This document shows, in pieces, positions 53,980 to 62,286 of a DNA stretch of 64,000 nt (within the stretch, counting starts at the first letter, position 1; every line of letters begins with the position of its first letter). Below the pieces are notes generated by a model that saw only the letters and a program-made list of their open reading frames with translations, searched no databases and was not told the origin of the DNA. Made by a program: the position numbers and the translations under genes. Origin of the DNA: Cognaticolwellia mytili (GTDB lineage: Bacteria; Pseudomonadota; Gammaproteobacteria; Enterobacterales; Alteromonadaceae); the NCBI RefSeq assembly GCF_002104475.1, contig NZ_NBOF01000004.1, positions 248,001 through 312,000 of the forward strand. Direction: 5' to 3'.

Positions 53980-54582
53980 ATGGTTAAAACAATATTGGAA
54001 AAAGGCTACGGCTTACTAAATTCGAGCAAAAAATTGGATTTTCTTGCACCGTTATTGATGCGTTTGTATTTAGTACCTATTTTTTGGATGGCGGGAACAC
54101 ATAAGATTGAAGGTTTTGACAATATTGTGCAGTGGTTTGGCAATGATGATTGGGGCTTAGGGCTACCATTCCCATTTCTTTTAGCCATTTTAGCTATTGG
54201 TGCTGAAGTTGTTGGTGCTATCGCTTTATTATTGGGTTTTGGCGTACGTTTGATGGCAGTTCCTATGATGTTTACGATGATTATAGCGATGACTTCAGTT
54301 CATGGACAATATGGTTGGCAAGCGATTGCAGATGCTAATGCCCCGTTTTCTACTGAACGTGTACAGGCATCGGTTGAGAAAAAAGAAATTATTATTTCTA
54401 TTTTACAAGAGCATGGTAACTACGAGTGGCTAACTAGCAGCGGTAATATTACTATTTTAAATAATGGTATTGAGTTTGCTGCGACTTATTTCATTATGTT
54501 ATTGGCATTATTTTTTATCGGCGGTGGACGCTATGTCAGCCTCGACTACTGGTTTAAACGAAAAGTATTGCCAAAGGCATAA
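53980..54582 (+). CDS. DoxX-like membrane protein of a bufferin/Hvf operon (HvfX-like)
   Basis: A 200-aa inner-membrane protein with about four hydrophobic helices. It has the DoxX pattern LLMRLYLVPIFWMAGTHKI near residue 27 and GAEVVGAIALLLGFGVR. It begins the four-gene unit DoxX-precursor-MNIO-partner, the arrangement found in HvfABCX and bufferin loci, where it probably helps copper or other metal stress handling or redox at the membrane. RBS AGGAAT precedes ATG. Confidence 0.88.
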   Translation: MVKTILEKGYGLLNSSKKLDFLAPLLMRLYLVPIFWMAGTHKIEGFDNIVQWFGNDDWGLGLPFPFLLAILAIGAEVVGAIALLLGFGVRLMAVPMMFTMIIAMTSVHGQYGWQAIADANAPFSTERVQASVEKKEIIISILQEHGNYEWLTSSGNITILNNGIEFAATYFIMLLALFFIGGGRYVSLDYWFKRKVLPKA

Positions 54583-54671
54583 GAACGTATCACTTGAAGT
54601 AGTATAAACAAGCGATACGGACACAACTAACTTACAAAGATAATAATTCAATAGAACAATCGGAGAATATG

Positions 54672-55142
54672 ATGAACCACAACACTAAAACTAAATTTCA
54701 AGGTGCTGCTGTTGCACTTGCTGTAGCTGGCTTAATGGGCTGTTCAGCTGTTTCAGCTGATTCATCTAGTAAAACTGCTGCATCAGGTAGTAATACTGCT
54801 GAACTAGCACATTGTTACGGCGTTAATAAATGTAACGGTCACAATGACTGTAAAACTGCTGAAAATGCCTGTAAAGGCCAAGCTGCTTGTAAAGGTCATG
54901 GTTTTGTTGCTATGGATACCAAAACTTGTGGTGACATTGGTGGTAAAGTAAAGGACGATTGGCGTGGAGACGTTAACACAGCTGAATTAACACATTGTTA
55001 CGGTGTTAATGTTTGTAAAGGCCACAATGACTGTAAAACGGCTGAAAATGCTTGTAAAGGTCAAGCTGCATGTAAAGGACATGGCTTTGTCGCTCTTTCA
55101 GCGCAAACTTGTGACGATGTTGGAGGCACAGTTGGCGAATAA
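54672..55142 (+). CDS. bufferin-like Cys-rich RiPP precursor with tandem duplication
   Basis: 156 aa. The signal region ends either at a lipobox (LMGC, Cys24) or after VSA. The mature part has two copies of a 61-residue unit, each with six Cys in the order CYGVN-x-C, GHNDC, KTAENAC, KGQAAC and a final Cys (units at 48-86 and 109-147). The KGH-F and ACKG patterns match bufferin (BufA/HvfA) families, whose Cys are modified by an MNIO enzyme to bind copper. ATG at 54672 with GGAG at 54662 is chosen over ATG at 54669. The next gene encodes the MNIO enzyme. Confidence 0.88.
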   Translation: MNHNTKTKFQGAAVALAVAGLMGCSAVSADSSSKTAASGSNTAELAHCYGVNKCNGHNDCKTAENACKGQAACKGHGFVAMDTKTCGDIGGKVKDDWRGDVNTAELTHCYGVNVCKGHNDCKTAENACKGQAACKGHGFVALSAQTCDDVGGTVGE

Positions 55143-56028
55143 GCAAACTGCCAGCAACATGGAAGGAGAGCATTCGCTCTCCTTTTCTAAAGCTTGTGTG
55201 CCTGATCATTTTCTAGGATTTGGCTTAGGTCTTAGAACTGAACATTTTCAAGATGTTATTGACAACAAACCGGCAATTGATTGGTTTGAAGTTGTGTCTG
55301 AAAACTTTATGGTTGATGGCGGTAAACCTAAACATTATTTACATAGTATTCGCGAACATTACCCTATGGTGATGCATGGCGTGTCTTTGTCGATAGGGTC
55401 AACTGATCCTATTAATTTTGATTATTTACGTAAGTTAAAAGTGCTGACCAATGAGCTACAACCAGAATGGATTTCAGATCATTTATGTTGGACAGGCGCC
55501 CATGAAAAAAATAGTCATGACTTACTGCCATTACCCTATAATGATGAAGCGTTAACACATGTTTGTCAGCGTATTGAGCAAGTGCAAGAGTTTCTAGGCC
55601 GACCAATATTACTTGAGAATGTTTCAAGCTATTTGACTTACAAAAGCTCTGAAATGACCGAATGGCAGTTTTTCAATGAAGTTGCTCGCCGCTCAGGCTG
55701 TGAAATATTATTAGATATCAATAATATTTATGTCAGTGCTCGTAATCATGATTTCAATGCTGAAGATTACCTTAATGGTATTACTAAGGAAAAAGTGAAA
55801 CAGTTCCATCTGGCTGGGCATAGTGATTATGGTGATTACGTTATTGATACCCATGATCACCCTGTTGCGGATCCTGTTTGGCTGCTTTATCAAAAAGCGT
55901 TGCAACGTTTTGGCTGGATAAGCACCATGATAGAACGTGATGACAACATCCCACCATTAGCAGAATTATTAGCGGAAGTAGATACTGCGCGAGCGATTGC
56001 GACAAAAACCTTAGGCTCACTTACTTAA
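55132..56028 (+). CDS. MNIO family (DUF692) enzyme, BufB/HvfB-like
   Basis: Up to 298 aa. A multinuclear non-heme iron oxidative enzyme that modifies Cys of the precursor peptide. Family signatures: GFGLGLRTEHF near the start, ENVSSYL, LDINNIYVSARNHDF and QFHLAGH, with the metal-ligand His, Glu, Asp and Asn set. Three starts are possible: TTG at 55132 (GGAGG 5 nt before it, overlapping the precursor gene by 11 bp), ATG at 55159 (no ribosome site) and GTG at 55198 (minimal family start). I favour 55132. The frame open further upstream (from 55003) is not likely used. Confidence 0.88.
   Translation: MANKQTASNMEGEHSLSFSKACVPDHFLGFGLGLRTEHFQDVIDNKPAIDWFEVVSENFMVDGGKPKHYLHSIREHYPMVMHGVSLSIGSTDPINFDYLRKLKVLTNELQPEWISDHLCWTGAHEKNSHDLLPLPYNDEALTHVCQRIEQVQEFLGRPILLENVSSYLTYKSSEMTEWQFFNEVARRSGCEILLDINNIYVSARNHDFNAEDYLNGITKEKVKQFHLAGHSDYGDYVIDTHDHPVADPVWLLYQKALQRFGWISTMIERDDNIPPLAELLAEVDTARAIATKTLGSLT
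55163..55186 (+). terminator. terminator-like hairpin inside the precursor/MNIO junction
   Basis: AAGGAGAGC-ATTC-GCTCTCCTT, a 9-bp stem with a TTTT run, sits about 21-44 nt after the precursor stop. It lies inside the MNIO coding region if translation begins at 55132 or 55159. It probably reduces transcription of the enzyme gene relative to the precursor. Confidence 0.65.
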
Positions 56029-56114
56029 TTCATAGATAATTTTGTTATCAACAGCAAAATAACGAGTACGTTTCTTGTAAGTGAGTGGTTGAGCCACTAA
56101 AAATAAAAAGATGA

Positions 56115-56903
56115 GTGAAAAATAACGTGAGCGAACTTTCATTACACACGCTACAGCAACAAATGATAAACTACTTAATTGATGATGAATTAACCATTAC
56201 CCATCAAGTTGAAGAGCATGGTGGTATTAGCCGCGATGCCCGTTTACATATCTATAAAAACGCTTATCAAATGCGGTTAAAAGAAACTATTGATAACGAT
56301 CATGAACAATTAGGTATTTACCTAGGTGATGACTTGTTTGATCAAATGGTTGATGGTTACATTAAAGCTTATCCATCCAATAACACCTCATTACGTAATT
56401 TTGCAGATGCGTTACCTGAGTTTCTAGCTAATCATGCACCATTTAATGGCTATCCATTAATCAGCGAATTAGCACACTTTGAACGTTTACTGATGGTGGC
56501 ATTTGACGCCGCTGACACCGAACGTTTTACCCGAGAACTGCTAATAGAAATTCCGCATGAGCAATGGCCAACGTTAGTTTTTCGCTTTCATCCTAGTTTA
56601 CAAATTTGTCACTTTAATTTTAACACTGTGGAAACTTGGCAAGCATTAAAGCAAGAAAAGGCACCACAACCTGCAACTAAAATAGCAAATACTTGGTTGT
56701 TGTGGCGAAATAAGCAGCGTTTAACTCAATTTAGATCAATCTCTCAAGTAGAATTTTCATTATTAGAAATGATACTAAAGGGGAGTGACTTCTCTAGCTT
56801 ATGTGATTATTTACTCACGCAAAACCTCGAAGAAGACGTTAGCCAAGTTGCACTGAACTATTTATTAGCGTGGATTGACGACGGCATTTTAGCTAACCGC
56901 TAG
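56115..56903 (+). CDS. MNIO partner protein (BufC/HvfC-like, DUF2063)
   Basis: A 262-aa soluble protein with an N-terminal DUF2063 helical domain: LQQQMINYLIDDE, YKNAYQMRLKETIDNDHEQL and LPEFLANHAPFNGYPLISELAHFE are the family pattern. HvfC/BufC bind the precursor leader and present it to the MNIO enzyme. Starts: GTG at 56115 or GTG at 56127; a nearby ATG at 56111 opens a 4-codon frame only. It is 86 bp after the MNIO gene and last in the operon. Confidence 0.9.
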   Translation: MKNNVSELSLHTLQQQMINYLIDDELTITHQVEEHGGISRDARLHIYKNAYQMRLKETIDNDHEQLGIYLGDDLFDQMVDGYIKAYPSNNTSLRNFADALPEFLANHAPFNGYPLISELAHFERLLMVAFDAADTERFTRELLIEIPHEQWPTLVFRFHPSLQICHFNFNTVETWQALKQEKAPQPATKIANTWLLWRNKQRLTQFRSISQVEFSLLEMILKGSDFSSLCDYLLTQNLEEDVSQVALNYLLAWIDDGILANR

Positions 56904-57168
56904 AGATGTATTTTTCTAACGGTAGCAATTAACATTTATTTCTGACTTAAAATAGAACCAGTTGATTGCTTTTCCCCTTCAACAGATAATATTTCTTACG
57001 CTTTTCTTACAATTTCTCAACAAAGTATCTATTGCCCTTACGTGCAAATAAGCTTAATTTAACCTTAGATTTAAGTCGTTAGCTTTATGGCTTTAAGCGG
57101 AGACTAATTTAGTTTTGTTGTTTAAAAGTGACAGTATTAAAGAACCTTTGGGAAATAGTATTATTCAG

Positions 57169-58590
57169 ATGAACAAACACATTTCAACCAATGTCTTGGT
57201 GACCGTGCTAATTACTGTATTGTCTGGTTGTGCCTCATTACAATTTGCTGACATTTTTCAAGGCTACACTAGTCAAATGAAGCCAGTAAAAGCGGCGCAG
57301 AGACAAGGTGAGTTTGTTAAGGCGCAAAGCATTTTGGGGCAACGCTCGGCAAGTAACGGCAGTTATGTACTTAGTTTACTTGAACGAGCACGTTTACAGT
57401 TTTTAGCGTCTGACTTTCAGGCCAGCCAAAAAAACTTTGCTCAAGCTTATGTGTTAATAGAGCAGCAACGAAATAAAGCAAAAATACAAATTAGTAAAGG
57501 CATAGAAAAACTTGGAGCAGTAGTTAGCAACGACAATGCTATTTCTTATCAAGTGCCTTACTACGAGCAAGGTATGTTACATAGTTACCAAGCGCTAAAT
57601 TACTTATTTCAACATGACTTTGAAGGCGCATTAGTCGAAATTCGCCGAGCAAACCTGGTACAAGAAAATGCCTTGAAAGCTTATCAAGACGAAATTTACA
57701 AAGCTGAAAGTGAGTTGGCTAATTCAGGTATGAGCTCTGGTAGTTTGGATGGTACTTATCCTAGCATGGCTGAAAGCATTGGAGAGGTGAAAAATGGTTT
57801 CCAAAATGCTTTTACTTTTTACCTTTCAGGCATTTTATATGAAGCAAGCGGCGAGCTAAATGATGCATACATCGACTACAAACGAGCAATAGAAATATAT
57901 CCGGAGAATCATTACTTACAGCAGGATGTTTTACGATTAGCAACAAAGCTAGGTATGCAAGATGACTTAGACGAATTTGAACAACGCTTTGGCTCATATC
58001 AATCAGAAAAATCTGAAAGTGAAGGGCAGGTGGTTATACTTTTCGAGCAAGACATTGTTAATAGTAAGCAAGACGTAGGCTTAAATTTACCCATTGGTAG
58101 AAGCAATAGAGGTTTAAAGTTTTTTAGTTTCTCTTTGCCTGTTTATCGCGGAGCATTGCCACAACACAGTAATTTAACGGTAAGTAATGCGGGTGAAAGC
58201 TACGAGTCAAACGAATTGGTGCGTATTCAATCGTTAGCGGCAAAAGATTTACAAGACCAATTACCGTCATTATTAACCCGACAAGTTGTTCGAGTTGTTG
58301 CCAAAGAGCAAATGAGACAAAAACTTAGCCGTGAAGCTGGTGATGTTGGCAATATATTAGCAAGTATTTATAACATCGCTTCTGAAAGAGCTGATACACG
58401 TAGTTGGTCAACCTTGCCAGATGAAGTTGATATTGTGCGAATGAATGTACCAACAGGCAAACAATTATTGCAAGTACAGGTGCATGGGCAAATGCAAAAT
58501 ATTGAAGTAAATGTGCAGCCAAATAGAATTACCTTAATCAATTTTTCTGCTATCGGTAACTATACTGGTTATCAGAGCATTAATTTATAA
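57169..58590 (+). CDS. COG3014 family lipoprotein
   Basis: A 473-aa exported lipoprotein with lipobox SGCA. Helical, TPR-like repeats follow (AAQRQGEFVKAQSILGQR, YQALNYLFQHDFEGALVEIRRAN, YLSGILYEASGELNDAYIDYKRAIE). COG3014 has no firm function. It opens the unit with ycfL-like, lpoB-like and glycine-zipper genes, which suggests a role in peptidoglycan or envelope assembly. ATG at 57169 gives the proper signal peptide; the open frame starts earlier at 57115. Confidence 0.86.
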   Translation: MNKHISTNVLVTVLITVLSGCASLQFADIFQGYTSQMKPVKAAQRQGEFVKAQSILGQRSASNGSYVLSLLERARLQFLASDFQASQKNFAQAYVLIEQQRNKAKIQISKGIEKLGAVVSNDNAISYQVPYYEQGMLHSYQALNYLFQHDFEGALVEIRRANLVQENALKAYQDEIYKAESELANSGMSSGSLDGTYPSMAESIGEVKNGFQNAFTFYLSGILYEASGELNDAYIDYKRAIEIYPENHYLQQDVLRLATKLGMQDDLDEFEQRFGSYQSEKSESEGQVVILFEQDIVNSKQDVGLNLPIGRSNRGLKFFSFSLPVYRGALPQHSNLTVSNAGESYESNELVRIQSLAAKDLQDQLPSLLTRQVVRVVAKEQMRQKLSREAGDVGNILASIYNIASERADTRSWSTLPDEVDIVRMNVPTGKQLLQVQVHGQMQNIEVNVQPNRITLINFSAIGNYTGYQSINL

Positions 58591-58648
58591 AACAATGAAA
58601 TCCACACAGCAAAACTGTGGCGGTAAAGTGACTAAACCAGGAGGAAGC

Positions 58649-59125
58649 ATGTTGAATAGCAAGAAGAGTAAAACAACGAGTCAAAAATTTGCATGTAGTT
58701 TAAGTGTGATACTACTCAGTGCTTTTGTTATTACCGGGTGTGCGAATAGCAAGCCTCCTGTGACATCAGGCACGGGAACAAGCCCAATGACCCACGGTGA
58801 CGACTTTAATAAACACCTTGAAATACATAACGATGAACTTGCAGAACGTTTATATATTAGCGATGTAAAGTCACGTAAAAATAATGGCTTATTAGAAGTA
58901 AATTTAGAACTTATAAGCCGCTACGAAAAGTCGCAAAAATTGCAATATCATTTTAATTGGTTTGATAGTGACGGCTTTGTTATCGAATCAAGAAAAACAT
59001 CCTGGAAGCCTTTAGATTTACATGGTTTACAGTCAACAACATTACGAGGTTTAGCACCTAATATAAATGTTAGTACGTTTAATGTTTATGTTCGTGAAAT
59101 CCCTGAAAAAGCATACGAATATTAA
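58649..59125 (+). CDS. YcfL family (DUF1425) lipoprotein
   Basis: 158 aa from ATG at 58649 (AGGAGG ribosome site 5 nt before it; a longer frame from 58595 is not needed). Lipobox ITGCA. The mature domain shows the DUF1425 pattern: LAERLYISDVKSRKNNGLLEV, LQYHFNWFDSDGFVI and TTLRGLAP. In E. coli ycfL lies next to lpoB and is cotranscribed; here it precedes lpoB by 18 bp. Role unknown. Confidence 0.9.
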   Translation: MLNSKKSKTTSQKFACSLSVILLSAFVITGCANSKPPVTSGTGTSPMTHGDDFNKHLEIHNDELAERLYISDVKSRKNNGLLEVNLELISRYEKSQKLQYHFNWFDSDGFVIESRKTSWKPLDLHGLQSTTLRGLAPNINVSTFNVYVREIPEKAYEY

Positions 59126-59143
59126 TAGTTAAGGAAAAGAATT

Positions 59144-59746
59144 ATGAACAAACTAGCACTGATAACAACCCTAGGCTTAACACTAACGCTTGCCGTTGGT
59201 TGTGCTAATAAATCTGTTGTACGTTATGGCGATGCCACGGCAGTAGAAACGACAGATATTAACTTTGGTTCAACAGACTTACAAAAAGTTGCTGCTGAAA
59301 TGACTGACTCATTATTGCTTTCACCAGTAGTAGGTACCTTAACGCAAAATAAACGCCCAGTGATGTTCGTTGAACGCCTGAAAAACAAAACTAGCGAGCA
59401 TATTGATACGGAATCTATTACCGACTCTATTTCAACTAAATTATTACGCTCAGGCAAGTTCCGTTTTGTTGATATGGGCCGAGTAGAGGCGGCACGTGAA
59501 CAGCTGAAATTTCAACATGAAGGGGGTATGGTTGATCCAAATAAAGCTTTACAGTTTGGCCGTCAAATTGGCGCACAATATATGTTGTACGGTAACTTAT
59601 CGAGTATCGTAAAAAGTAATCAAGATAAATCAGACGTTTACTATAAATTTACTTTACGCTTAATGGACCTTGAAAGCGGCCTTGTTGAATGGGCTGACGA
59701 AACCGAAATTCGTAAAACTAAAGTGAAAGAATCTGTCGGTTGGTAA
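59144..59746 (+). CDS. lpoB: penicillin-binding protein activator LpoB
   Basis: A 200-aa outer-membrane lipoprotein with lipobox AVGC that stimulates the transpeptidase/glycosyltransferase PBP1b from the outer membrane. The mature domain has the LpoB pattern: LLLSPVVGTLTQNKRPVMFV, LRSGKFRFVDMGRV, QIGAQYMLYGNLSSI and LMDLESGLVEWADETEIRK. The proline-rich linker of E. coli LpoB is shorter. It follows ycfL with a GGAAAAG ribosome site. Confidence 0.95.
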   Translation: MNKLALITTLGLTLTLAVGCANKSVVRYGDATAVETTDINFGSTDLQKVAAEMTDSLLLSPVVGTLTQNKRPVMFVERLKNKTSEHIDTESITDSISTKLLRSGKFRFVDMGRVEAAREQLKFQHEGGMVDPNKALQFGRQIGAQYMLYGNLSSIVKSNQDKSDVYYKFTLRLMDLESGLVEWADETEIRKTKVKESVGW

Positions 59747-59830
59747 GCCTATTAAACTGAATCTAGTAAGTTGAATTTAGATAGCTTCACAGTGTTTGAC
59801 GTTATCTAATTAATGAATAAGGAGAACGAT

Positions 59831-60298
59831 ATGAAAGCTATTTACTTATCGTTGATGTGTTGGCTGGCGCTAATACCTTTTGCCCAAGCTGACTATGATA
59901 GAAATAAAGCCGTACCAGTAGAAAAAGTGCTATTTGGTCAAGTGTTGTCAGTACGTAACATTACCGAACAAGAATTGATTCAAGATAAAAACCAAGGTTG
60001 GAAAACTTTTGGCGGTGCACTTATTGGCGGCGCTATTGGTAATCAATTTGGCAGTGGCAGTGGTCGTGATGTTGCCACTATTCTCGGTGCGCTTGTTGGT
60101 GGCTCTATTGCACATAATAGAAACCCACAATACCGCGAAAAAACGCTACATTTAGTAGAGTTGATGATCAAAGTCGACAATGGCGATGAATACATGGTGG
60201 TGCAAGATTTAGATCGCCGAATGGTATTTCAGGCAAGAGATGAAATTCGCATGATTTACCTAGCTAATGGCTCTGTGCGTATTGATAAACAAATGTAG
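59831..60298 (+). CDS. glycine-zipper (2TM) outer-membrane protein
   Basis: 155 aa. Signal peptide (to about residue 20, AQA). The glycine-zipper is around residues 70-110, GGALIGGAIGNQFGSGSG and GALVGGSIAHN, resembling SlyB/Pcp-type proteins. ATG at 59831 with AAGGAG five to nine nt before is chosen; a frame open 18 bp upstream is not needed. It lies 84 bp after lpoB and is probably the last gene of the operon. Function in envelope integrity is inference. Confidence 0.87.
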   Translation: MKAIYLSLMCWLALIPFAQADYDRNKAVPVEKVLFGQVLSVRNITEQELIQDKNQGWKTFGGALIGGAIGNQFGSGSGRDVATILGALVGGSIAHNRNPQYREKTLHLVELMIKVDNGDEYMVVQDLDRRMVFQARDEIRMIYLANGSVRIDKQM

Positions 60299-60425
60299 CT
60301 TCGCAGTATTAATTTTTTAGTTAAGGTTTCAGATAAAAGGCTTAGTAGAGATTCTAGGCCTGTATATTTTTAGTATCGTGATTATCACACGAGCATATGA
60401 AACTTAAACCGCAGTTACAATTTTA

Positions 60426-61445
60426 TCAAGCATTCTGTTTTTCTGTTAGGCTAAAACGATTGGCACGGACGAGGCTATGAAAATCATTAAATCTGATCCC
60501 TTGTTCACGCATGACCTGATGTACTTCTTTCGCTATCAATTGTCTGATATAAAAAGGCTGACGGACATAATAATGATGAATGATGTGGGTGCTACCGAAA
60601 TTACAGCATAATAACTGTATTGGGAACAACGCCCAGTGATTGAGTACTTGGCATTGTTTATTTAAGTGATCAACATCGCCATAGTAATGCAAGGTAGCGC
60701 TGATACCGTGAAGACAAAGTGCGCGTAAGGCATTGGGTAATAACCAAACAACGGCCAAAATATTTAAAAACTCAATCACCGCTAATAGCTTGTATGAATA
60801 ATCTACCGATAAACTCAATACTGGCGCAGCAGCTTGATAACTATGAAAAATTAAAAAACTGTATAAGGCCAATAAGTAAATATAAGCCAGTGGAGCCCCC
60901 TTCAGAGTAAAGTCAAAATAATTAAACTGCTTTAGTCGACTTAATTCTTTTGCTCTAAGCGTGATCGAAATAAAAGTATCGAGAGAAATAAGTAACCGAT
61001 AAAACCCAAACTTCATGCCGTTACCCAAAATACGCTCTTCTAAATCATTTTCAGTTCCGGATGTTTTGTGGTGGTTTAAATGCATTTTCTGGCGATACCA
61101 GGGGTTGACTGTGTTAGGGCGCATTAACCAAACGAGTGACATCATCATGTGGTAGGCAATTTTATTTTTGCGAAAATATAATCGATGGATTAAATCATGC
61201 TCAAGTTCGTGCGAAAGTGCAGCAAAAAAGGTGCTAAGTATAATCGTTAACCAAGCAGGAAAGCCCCATAAAATATATCCTAATGCAGAAGTTACCATAC
61301 CTAAGAGTGCTATTGTCAATATGATTAAACCGATAGTGTTTTGATGTTCTAGTAATGACCAACGAGCTCGGCAATGGCCATCAGCTGTTGCTATCGCTTG
61401 CTGAATGATTTCTGCTGTCTGACTATCATTATAATTTTGATGCAT
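60426..61445 (-). CDS. membrane fatty acid desaturase family protein
   Basis: 339 aa with about four membrane helices and the three His boxes of the di-iron desaturase/hydroxylase family: HELEHDLIH (about 88), HLNHH (about 124) and HIIHHYYV (about 287). Boxes are complete, so activity is likely; substrate may be a fatty acyl chain or a lipid. It stands alone on the minus strand. Confidence 0.9.
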   Translation of the reverse strand: MHQNYNDSQTAEIIQQAIATADGHCRARWSLLEHQNTIGLIILTIALLGMVTSALGYILWGFPAWLTIILSTFFAALSHELEHDLIHRLYFRKNKIAYHMMMSLVWLMRPNTVNPWYRQKMHLNHHKTSGTENDLEERILGNGMKFGFYRLLISLDTFISITLRAKELSRLKQFNYFDFTLKGAPLAYIYLLALYSFLIFHSYQAAAPVLSLSVDYSYKLLAVIEFLNILAVVWLLPNALRALCLHGISATLHYYGDVDHLNKQCQVLNHWALFPIQLLCCNFGSTHIIHHYYVRQPFYIRQLIAKEVHQVMREQGIRFNDFHSLVRANRFSLTEKQNA

Positions 61446-61616
61446 AGGGATGGTTGATTAGCTTAATGATTGGTAGATGATGCTTATAACAAGTTGTAAG
61501 AGTTTACACGTAGCTATTATTTGCACTTAACTCACTACTATTTTATTTCTTTGCAATAAGATAGTAGTGATGCTTAAAACTTGAGTAATGTTAAACAGTG
61601 CAAGCTTGACATATTA

Positions 61617-61949
61617 CTAGCCACAACACTTTTTATACTTTTTGTTACTGCCACATGAACAAGGATCATTACGGTTTGGCGTTTTTTCGAACGTCGTGGT
61701 AACAGGCTTGTTTAATACAGCATTAAGCTCATCGATATTTTCATCATTGGCACTATCTAGCGTGATCTCGGCAAATAGCTGATTATCGGCAACTAAGGTT
61801 GCGACGGCTAATTTTCTCTCTTCGCTAGTAACTGTTAGCGTTAATGGGTTTTTTTCAGTGCCAAGTTTAACGGTTCGTTTAGTGTTATAACCTGTTTTTA
61901 CATGATTTTCTCTGGTGTGAATACGGCCTTTGTAATACAGATCGTGCAT
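61617..61949 (-). CDS. SEC-C metal-binding motif protein (PBPRA1643 family)
   Basis: A 110-aa protein with a C-terminal zinc-binding SEC-C motif (DPCSCGSNKKYKKCCG). The N-terminal part YYKGRIHTRENHVKTGYNTKR is typical of the PBPRA1643-type SWIM/SEC-C family of marine gammaproteobacteria. Function unknown, perhaps SecA- or protein-binding. It stands alone. Confidence 0.88.
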   Translation of the reverse strand: MHDLYYKGRIHTRENHVKTGYNTKRTVKLGTEKNPLTLTVTSEERKLAVATLVADNQLFAEITLDSANDENIDELNAVLNKPVTTTFEKTPNRNDPCSCGSNKKYKKCCG

Positions 61950-62286
61950 AATGAACTCCGCTAATTAAATACTTAATTTTAGCGCGGCAGTATAACGTAA
62001 AAAGTTAAATAGTCGACAGCTGAATTGAATAACTCAATTTTTATTTACTTGTATCAATGACAATATTAAAAGCCTTTATATTGTAATTGATGGCTTTTGC
62101 GAAAATGCTTTTGAGGTATCGTAGAGGCGAGGGCTTTTTTTAGCTAGCAAAAACCTGACTTGTGAAGGCATTCATTCTAAAAAAATAGTAGCGACTTATC
62201 CTCATGTAAATTTGATTCAGAAAAGCAAGTTTAATTATTTAGGACTAATATAATGTTATGTAATGTTATTTTGGCTTTTATAGACA
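61950..62286. other. intergenic region upstream of the GGDEF/EAL gene
   Basis: 337 bp, AT-rich, with no gene or strong hairpin seen. It should hold promoters in both directions. Confidence 0.5.

Noticed and set aside
55003-55131. Longer start for the MNIO enzyme at 55003
   Set aside because: This part is the shifted frame of the precursor gene; the family begins near GFGLGLR, and better starts lie at 55132-55198.
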